A program made the position numbers and the translations under genes. Positions 4,675 through 8,630 of a stretch of 8,630 bases of DNA are shown piece after piece; the first letter of the stretch is position 1; each line of letters starts with the position of its first letter. This DNA is from an uncultured Bacilli bacterium (GTDB lineage: Bacteria; Bacillota_I; Bacilli_A; RF39; UBA660): NCBI GenBank assembly GCA_934095805.1, contig CAKOKV010000029.1, positions 1 through 8,630 on the forward strand. The letters run 5' to 3'. Below the pieces are notes generated by a model that saw nothing but the letters and a program-made list of their open reading frames with translations, searched no databases and had not been told where the DNA came from.

Positions 4675-5721
4675 ATGATGAGACAAACATATGAATTAAT
4701 TAATCTTAAAAAATTAGAAAACAACATCAAAACAATAGTTAATTCATCAAAAGAATATAAATACCACATTGCAGTAGTTAAAGCAAACTGCTACGGATTA
4801 GGTATAAATTGTGTAAAAAGTATATTGTTAGGTGGTGCAAACTATCTAGCAGTTTCTTCTTTAGATGAAGCACTAAAAGTAAGAAAAATTACAAATACTA
4901 GAATACTTGTTTTAGAACCAATAGATACAAAATACATAAATATTGCAAATAAAAATAATATAACACTAACTATAAGTTCACTAGAATATTTAAATAAAGT
5001 TAAAAATAAAAGTTTCACATGTCATCTAAAAATAAATACCGGTATGAATAGACTTGGAATTGGTACAAAAGAAGAATTAAACGAAATATATAAAATAATA
5101 AATAAATCAAATATAAAAATCGAAGGTATATATACCCATATCTATAAAAGTACAGATTCAACTTTAACAGAAAATCAATTTAAAAGATTTGAAAATATCA
5201 CAAGTGATATAGATCTATCAAAAATAGAAATAGTTCATATACCAAATAGTGATACAATAACAAATTATAAGAAAAAAGATTATGTTAATGGATGTAGAAT
5301 GGGAATAATAATGTATGGTTTTAATAATAAATTAAAATTAAATTCTGTTTTTACATTAAAATCAAAAATAATAGAAATTAAAGAAATTAAAAAAGATGAA
5401 ACTGTTGGATATGATGGAAAATATAAAGCAGATAAAGATGAATATATAGGGATTGTTCCAATCGGATATGCTGATGGAATAATTAGAAAAAATACAGGTA
5501 GATTTGTTTATATAAACAATAATAGATATAAAATAGTTGGAAATATCTGTATGGATATGTTATTTGTTCTTATAGATAAAACAGTAAAAGTAAATGATAC
5601 AGTAGAAATAATAAAAGATAATCAACATATTAATGAAATAGCAGAACACTTAGAGACAATTAATTATGAAGTAATGTGCGATGTAAGTTCAAGAGTTGAC
5701 AGAAAATATATAGAAGAATAG
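4675..5721 (+). CDS. alr: Alanine racemase
   Basis: 348 residues, slightly shorter than most Alr proteins (about 360-390). It is a PLP enzyme that interconverts L- and D-alanine and supplies D-Ala for peptidoglycan. PLP-binding Lys36 is in VVKANCYG (34-41; usually VVKANAYG). Other marks are MNRLG (124-128), CRMGIIMYG (207-215), the second catalytic base Tyr246 in TVGYDGKY, PIGYADG (262-268) and ICMDM (291-295). Some usual motifs are altered: THIYKSTD where THFATAD is typical, and IPNSDTI for HxANSAA-like sequence. The overall fold signature is intact. Its ATG abuts the mnmA stop, a second ATG follows at once, and no close Shine-Dalgarno sequence is seen (AAGGA at 4651-4655 is 19 bases away), so translation is probably coupled to mnmA. 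Confidence 0.94.
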   Translation: MMRQTYELINLKKLENNIKTIVNSSKEYKYHIAVVKANCYGLGINCVKSILLGGANYLAVSSLDEALKVRKITNTRILVLEPIDTKYINIANKNNITLTISSLEYLNKVKNKSFTCHLKINTGMNRLGIGTKEELNEIYKIINKSNIKIEGIYTHIYKSTDSTLTENQFKRFENITSDIDLSKIEIVHIPNSDTITNYKKKDYVNGCRMGIIMYGFNNKLKLNSVFTLKSKIIEIKEIKKDETVGYDGKYKADKDEYIGIVPIGYADGIIRKNTGRFVYINNNRYKIVGNICMDMLFVLIDKTVKVNDTVEIIKDNQHINEIAEHLETINYEVMCDVSSRVDRKYIEE

Positions 5722-5738
5722 TACAAATTCTTCTTTTA
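5712..5738 (+). terminator. Terminator at the end of alr
   Basis: AGAAGAAT (5712-5719) pairs with ATTCTTCT (5727-5734) across a 7-base loop and runs into TTT. The left arm contains the last alr codons and part of its TAG stop. The stem is AT-rich and the T tract short, so termination may be partial. Confidence 0.55.
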
Positions 5739-5741
5739 TTA

Positions 5742-5750
5742 TGTTAAAAT
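5742..5750 (+). promoter_or_regulatory. Extended -10 promoter of ldh
   Basis: TGT followed by TAAAAT (5745-5750), directly after the alr terminator. There is no convincing -35 at the right distance. A consensus TTGACA at 5696-5701 is too far upstream for this -10. Confidence 0.45.
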
Positions 5751-5771
5751 ATTTATAAGGAGAATAATAAA

Positions 5772-6680
5772 ATGAACAAAGTAATTATAATAGGTTGTGG
5801 TAATGTAGGAATGAGTTATGCATTTTCATTACTTAATCAAAACACAAGTGTAAATGAATTAGTATTAATTGATATTAATAAAGAAAGAATTATAGGTGAA
5901 GCAGCAGACTTAAATCATTGTCTTGCTTTCTCACCTTCGAAAATAGATATTAGAGTTGGAGATTATAGCGATTGTAAGGATGCTAAACTTATAGTAATAG
6001 CTGCAGGTGCAAATCAAAATCCAGGGGAAACAAGAATGGATTTAATCAATAAAAATTCAAAAATATTTAAATCAATAATAACAGAAGTTATGAAAAATGG
6101 TTTCAAAGGATATTTTCTAGTAGCAACTAATCCACTTGATATAATGACATATATAACATATAAATATTCAAAAATGACACCAAACAAAGTAATTGGATCA
6201 GGTACAAGTTTAGACACTGCAAGATTAAGATACTTAGTCGGTGAAAAAGTTAATATAAATCCAAAAAGTATACATACATATGTAATCGGAGAACATGGTG
6301 ACTCTGAATTTGTACTTTGGAGTTCTGCATTAATTGGAAGTGAAAAATTAGATAAATATTTAACAGATGAAGAAATGAATACAATTGAAGATGATGTAAG
6401 AAATGCTGCTTATGAAATTATAGAAAGAAAAGGAGCAACATATTATGGAATAGCCATGTGTTTAACAAGAATAACAAATGCTATTCTAAACAATGAAAAT
6501 ACAATTATAACTGTCTCTAGTTATGATGAAAAAGATGATATATATTTTAGTACTCCAACAGTAATAAATAAAGATGGAGCAGTTAAAAAAATGGAAGTTG
6601 ATTTAAACAAAACAGAACAAGAAAAACTGGATAATTCAATACAAGTAATAAAAAATGCAATTGAAAAAATAAAAGATTAA
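5772..6680 (+). CDS. ldh: L-lactate dehydrogenase
   Basis: 302 residues, typical for NAD-dependent L-LDH, which reduces pyruvate to lactate and regenerates NAD in fermentation. The Rossmann GCGNVG motif is at 8-13, with Asp34 for NAD selectivity. GANQNPGETR (79-88) has Gln82 at the specificity position where malate dehydrogenases have Arg, and the closing-loop Arg88. ATNPLD is at 118-123. LDTARLR (147-153) has substrate Arg151, and GEHGDSE (173-179) has catalytic His175. Arg153 and His168 match the positions that bind fructose-1,6-bisphosphate in Bacillus LDHs, so allosteric activation is likely. AAGGAG (5757-5762) is 9 bases before the ATG. The next gene starts 17 bases downstream. Confidence 0.95.
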   Translation: MNKVIIIGCGNVGMSYAFSLLNQNTSVNELVLIDINKERIIGEAADLNHCLAFSPSKIDIRVGDYSDCKDAKLIVIAAGANQNPGETRMDLINKNSKIFKSIITEVMKNGFKGYFLVATNPLDIMTYITYKYSKMTPNKVIGSGTSLDTARLRYLVGEKVNINPKSIHTYVIGEHGDSEFVLWSSALIGSEKLDKYLTDEEMNTIEDDVRNAAYEIIERKGATYYGIAMCLTRITNAILNNENTIITVSSYDEKDDIYFSTPTVINKDGAVKKMEVDLNKTEQEKLDNSIQVIKNAIEKIKD

Positions 6681-6697
6681 TAAAAAGGAGAATTAAA

Positions 6698-7486
6698 ATG
6701 CAAGAAAATGATTTAGATAAACCAAAAAGTAATAAAACATTAATTATAATAATAGTACTTATGTCATTAATTATAATAGGTTTAATTGGATATATAGTAT
6801 ATAACCATACATCTAGTAAAGAAAGTAATATCAATAAAACACAATCAACTGCAAAGACAACAACAACTATTAAAGCTATAGAAGAAGATGAAAAAATAGA
6901 AACAAAAATAACTAAAAAAATAGCAAATGAACAACTTTTAGAAAGTATAGGTTCAGTGTATTATGCATTAAGTCTAACAAGTAATAAAGTAAATACAAAT
7001 GTATTTGATAATGACTATGCTAAGTTATATCTTGCATATATGACAAGTATTAAAAAAGATGGATATATCTCTGAAGAATGTTATGACGGTGAAGAAACAA
7101 CAGGCTGTGCAGCAATAGATTTAGAAAAGTTTAAAAGTCATTACTATAATCTATATGGTGAGAAATTCGAAAATAATAAATATGAAGAACTAAATAAAAA
7201 AGGATCATACATTGGATATAGAGATAGTAAATTCTTTGGTTCATTCCCAACTGACCTTCAAGATGAAATAATTTTAAAAGCAACAAATATAGTTGAAACA
7301 AAGAAAACAATAGAAGTTGATGTAGATGTTCTAAATATAAATGAAGATAATGATTTATTTAATAAGTATTACGAAGCAGATGTATTAGAATATGATAGTA
7401 AATTAGTAGTAGCTAAATATAAATTAACACTCGGTAAAAATGAAAATAAGACACATAAAATAATCTCTTTAATAAGAGTTAGCTAA
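6698..7486 (+). CDS. Membrane-anchored extracellular protein of unknown function
   Basis: 262 residues, not recognised. A short charged N-terminus is followed by one strong membrane segment (about 14-36). A Ser/Thr/Lys-rich linker (38-60, including TTTTIK) resembles the spacers of cell-surface proteins, and a folded domain spans about 70-262. This domain looks helical first (EQLLESIGSVYYALSL, 78-93, and the stretch to about 165) and beta-rich towards the end. Two Cys (128 and 137, in EECYDGEETTGC) could form a disulfide outside the cell. AAGGAG (6685-6690) is 7 bases before the ATG, and the 17-base gap to ldh makes an operon with it likely. The link to LDH may be only positional. Several such single-anchor proteins occur in AT-rich Bacilli without known roles. 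Confidence 0.85.
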   Translation: MQENDLDKPKSNKTLIIIIVLMSLIIIGLIGYIVYNHTSSKESNINKTQSTAKTTTTIKAIEEDEKIETKITKKIANEQLLESIGSVYYALSLTSNKVNTNVFDNDYAKLYLAYMTSIKKDGYISEECYDGEETTGCAAIDLEKFKSHYYNLYGEKFENNKYEELNKKGSYIGYRDSKFFGSFPTDLQDEIILKATNIVETKKTIEVDVDVLNINEDNDLFNKYYEADVLEYDSKLVVAKYKLTLGKNENKTHKIISLIRVS

Positions 7487-7489
7487 TCA

Positions 7490-7535
7490 AAAAAGATTGT
7501 ATTTCAATATTAAGAAAACAATCTTTTTATTTGCA
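7490..7535 (+). terminator. Terminator of the ldh operon
   Basis: AAAAAGATTGT (7490-7500) pairs with ACAATCTTTTT (7518-7528). A further TTTC/GAAA pairing (7502-7505 with 7514-7517) extends the stem past one bulged A, leaving an 8-base loop. The T run is within the right arm. It separates the ldh unit from cas9. Confidence 0.85.
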
Positions 7536-7558
7536 AACTTTTAATAAATATTTATAGA
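7531..7558 (+). promoter_or_regulatory. Possible cas9 promoter
   Basis: TTGCAA (7531-7536), 16 bases, TATAGA (7553-7558). It directly follows the terminator and would leave a leader of about 65 bases before the cas9 start. An alternative -10-like TATACA (7610-7615) lies too close to the ribosome binding site to be likely. Confidence 0.4.
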
Positions 7559-7603
7559 CTTTACTAATTAAAACTGATAAACTAGTAATTAAGAAAAAGA
7601 GAG

Positions 7604-7620
7604 TTGTACTATACAAAAAC
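7604..7620. other. Short inverted repeat in the cas9 leader
   Basis: TTGTA (7604-7608) and TACAA (7612-7616) flank CTA, followed by AAAC, just before the ribosome binding site AAGGAGG (7621-7627). On the minus strand this reads GTTTTTGTATAGTACAAC, which has the form of the start of a type II CRISPR repeat. It could be an operator, a small hairpin or a repeat/anti-repeat remnant. No array is in the window to compare with. Confidence 0.3.
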
Positions 7621-7631
7621 AAGGAGGTAAA

Positions 7632-8630
7632 ATGAAAGAACAAAATAAAAAATATGTTCTAGGATTAGATATTGGTATATCATCAGTAGGTTGGGGTCTT
7701 ATTGAATTAAATGATAAAAATGAACCATATAAAATAAAAGATACAGGTGTTAGAATATTTAGCCCAGGAGAAAATGTAAAAACTGGAGAAAGTAAGAACA
7801 TTGCAAGAAGAAATAAAAGAGGTACAAGGAGAATTTTAAGAAGAAGAAAATTCAGAGTAAATAGAGTAAGATACTTGTTATCAGAATATAATTTTATTGA
7901 AAAATCAAATAAAACTATTATTTCAGAAATTTATGACGATTTAAAAGAAAAATATAATAATATCATAGAAAACTATTATAAGAATAAAGATGTAAACCCA
8001 TTTGAATTAAGAAGTGAAGCATTAGACAGAAAATTAACAAATAAAGAATTAGCTATTATATTAATTCATTATGCTAAACATAGAGGTTATAAATCAAATA
8101 GAGATGAAGATACTGGTGATAGTGGAAAAGTAAAAAGTTCAATAAAAGAAAATGAAAAAATAATGAGTGAAAAGAACTATAGAACTATATCAGAAATGTT
8201 TGCTTTAGATAGTAAATTCGATGACAGAATACATAATACTACTGGTGATTATAAAATGTCAGTAAATAGAGAAATGGTATTACAAGATATTGAGACAGTA
8301 CTAGATTCACAAATAAAATTTGGATTAATAGATAATAAATTTAAAGATGAATATATTAAAATATGGTCAAGTCAAAGACATTATTCAAAAGGTCCAGGAG
8401 GAGACTCAAAATATGGTGGTAATCTAATAGAAAAAATGACTGGAACATGCAAGTATACAAATGAACCAAGAGCACCAAAACAAGCACCAAGTACTGAGAT
8501 ATTTAATGCATTAACACTAATGGTTAATTTAAAATACAAAACAAGTGAAAATTATGAAAAATTAACCGAAACAGAAATAAATAAAGTATTACAACTAGCT
8601 TTAACTAAAGATGCAGTAACATACAAAAAT
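7632..8630 (+). CDS. cas9: Compact Cas9 endonuclease, N-terminal 333 residues
   Basis: Reading frame open to the window end, with no stop. Cas9 is the RNA-guided double-strand nuclease of type II CRISPR systems. The RuvC-I motif VLGLDIGISSVGWG (9-22) carries catalytic Asp13. The Arg-rich bridge helix IARRNKRGTRRILRRRKF (57-74) contacts guide RNA. NPFELRSEAL (122-131) and the LAIILIHYAKHRGYKSN segment (140-156) open the recognition lobe. WSSQRHYSKGPGGD (245-258) and the GTCKYTNEPRAPK stretch (271-283) match the ESRRxYYxGPG...GxCxYxPxE region of small Cas9s. The short spacing of these landmarks predicts a compact protein of roughly 1,050-1,100 residues, like SauCas9 or type II-C enzymes; the subtype is not decidable here. 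AAGGAGG (7621-7627) is 4 bases before the ATG. RuvC-II, HNH, RuvC-III and the PAM-interacting domain lie outside. Confidence 0.95.
   Translation, partial: MKEQNKKYVLGLDIGISSVGWGLIELNDKNEPYKIKDTGVRIFSPGENVKTGESKNIARRNKRGTRRILRRRKFRVNRVRYLLSEYNFIEKSNKTIISEIYDDLKEKYNNIIENYYKNKDVNPFELRSEALDRKLTNKELAIILIHYAKHRGYKSNRDEDTGDSGKVKSSIKENEKIMSEKNYRTISEMFALDSKFDDRIHNTTGDYKMSVNREMVLQDIETVLDSQIKFGLIDNKFKDEYIKIWSSQRHYSKGPGGDSKYGGNLIEKMTGTCKYTNEPRAPKQAPSTEIFNALTLMVNLKYKTSENYEKLTETEINKVLQLALTKDAVTYKN

Noticed and set aside
5696..5724. Consensus TTGACA inside alr as the -35 of a second ldh promoter
   Set aside because: At 17-base spacing the -10 would be TAGTAC, a poor match, and its transcript would meet the alr terminator at once.
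6583..6834. Minus-strand 83-codon hydrophobic frame at the ldh/anchored-protein junction
   Set aside because: The hydrophobicity comes from the complement of Lys/Asn-rich and Ile-rich codons; no start signals.
7529..7631. A tracrRNA gene before cas9
   Set aside because: No hairpin followed by a T tract is present on either strand within the gap after the ldh terminator, and there is no repeat for comparison, so a tracrRNA cannot be called.
7589..7801. Minus-strand 70-codon frame over the cas9 start
   Set aside because: It is antisense to the conserved RuvC-I and bridge-helix coding sequence and has no start signals.
1..8630. CRISPR array in the window
   Set aside because: No set of regularly spaced direct repeats of 25-40 bases was seen; the array must be elsewhere.

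Overview
The window looks like chromosomal DNA from a very AT-rich, low-GC Gram-positive-type bacterium (Bacilli, Erysipelotrichia or a walled Mollicutes-related gut lineage). The evidence is codon usage dominated by A/T third positions, strong AGGAG-type ribosome binding sites, a SpoIIM-like sporulation protein, an alanine racemase and a peptidoglycan deacetylase-type enzyme (so probably a walled cell), and a tRNA-Ile(CAT) that resembles the Bacilli form. Trp is encoded by TGG throughout, which argues against the Mycoplasma code. No species can be named from the sequence alone.

Layout. At 1-45 (minus) is the 5' half of a tRNA-Ile(CAT) with its own promoter. Divergent from it is a membrane-anchored polysaccharide deacetylase (153-1415) whose terminator stem begins inside the coding region. 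Next come a tRNA-Lys(CTT) with promoter and terminator (1499-1614), then an orphan 170-residue gene on the minus strand (1750-2262) ending in a long nested hairpin. The stretch 2359-2971 is a cluster of very small genes. A short plus-strand unit encodes a Cys-rich membrane or lipoprotein-like peptide (2404-2640) and a 22-residue cationic amphipathic peptide (2690-2758). It converges with a 38-residue minus-strand membrane peptide (2794-2910, DUF4044-like), and both sides share one bidirectional terminator. From 2977 the genes are all on the plus strand: spoIIM-like (apparently leaderless), mnmA, alr (abutting mnmA), ldh, a membrane-anchored protein of unknown function, and after a terminator and a 103-base leader the first 333 codons of a compact Cas9 that runs off the end.

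How the genes relate. The deacetylase and Alr serve the cell wall. MnmA and the two tRNAs serve decoding. LDH points to fermentative growth, and its residues suggest fructose-1,6-bisphosphate control. SpoIIM hints at sporulation or a descendant of that programme. Cas9 marks the edge of a type II CRISPR locus whose other genes, array and tracrRNA lie outside the window. The least explained parts are the small-gene cluster at 2.4-2.9 kb, the orphan gene at 1750-2262, and the cas9 leader.
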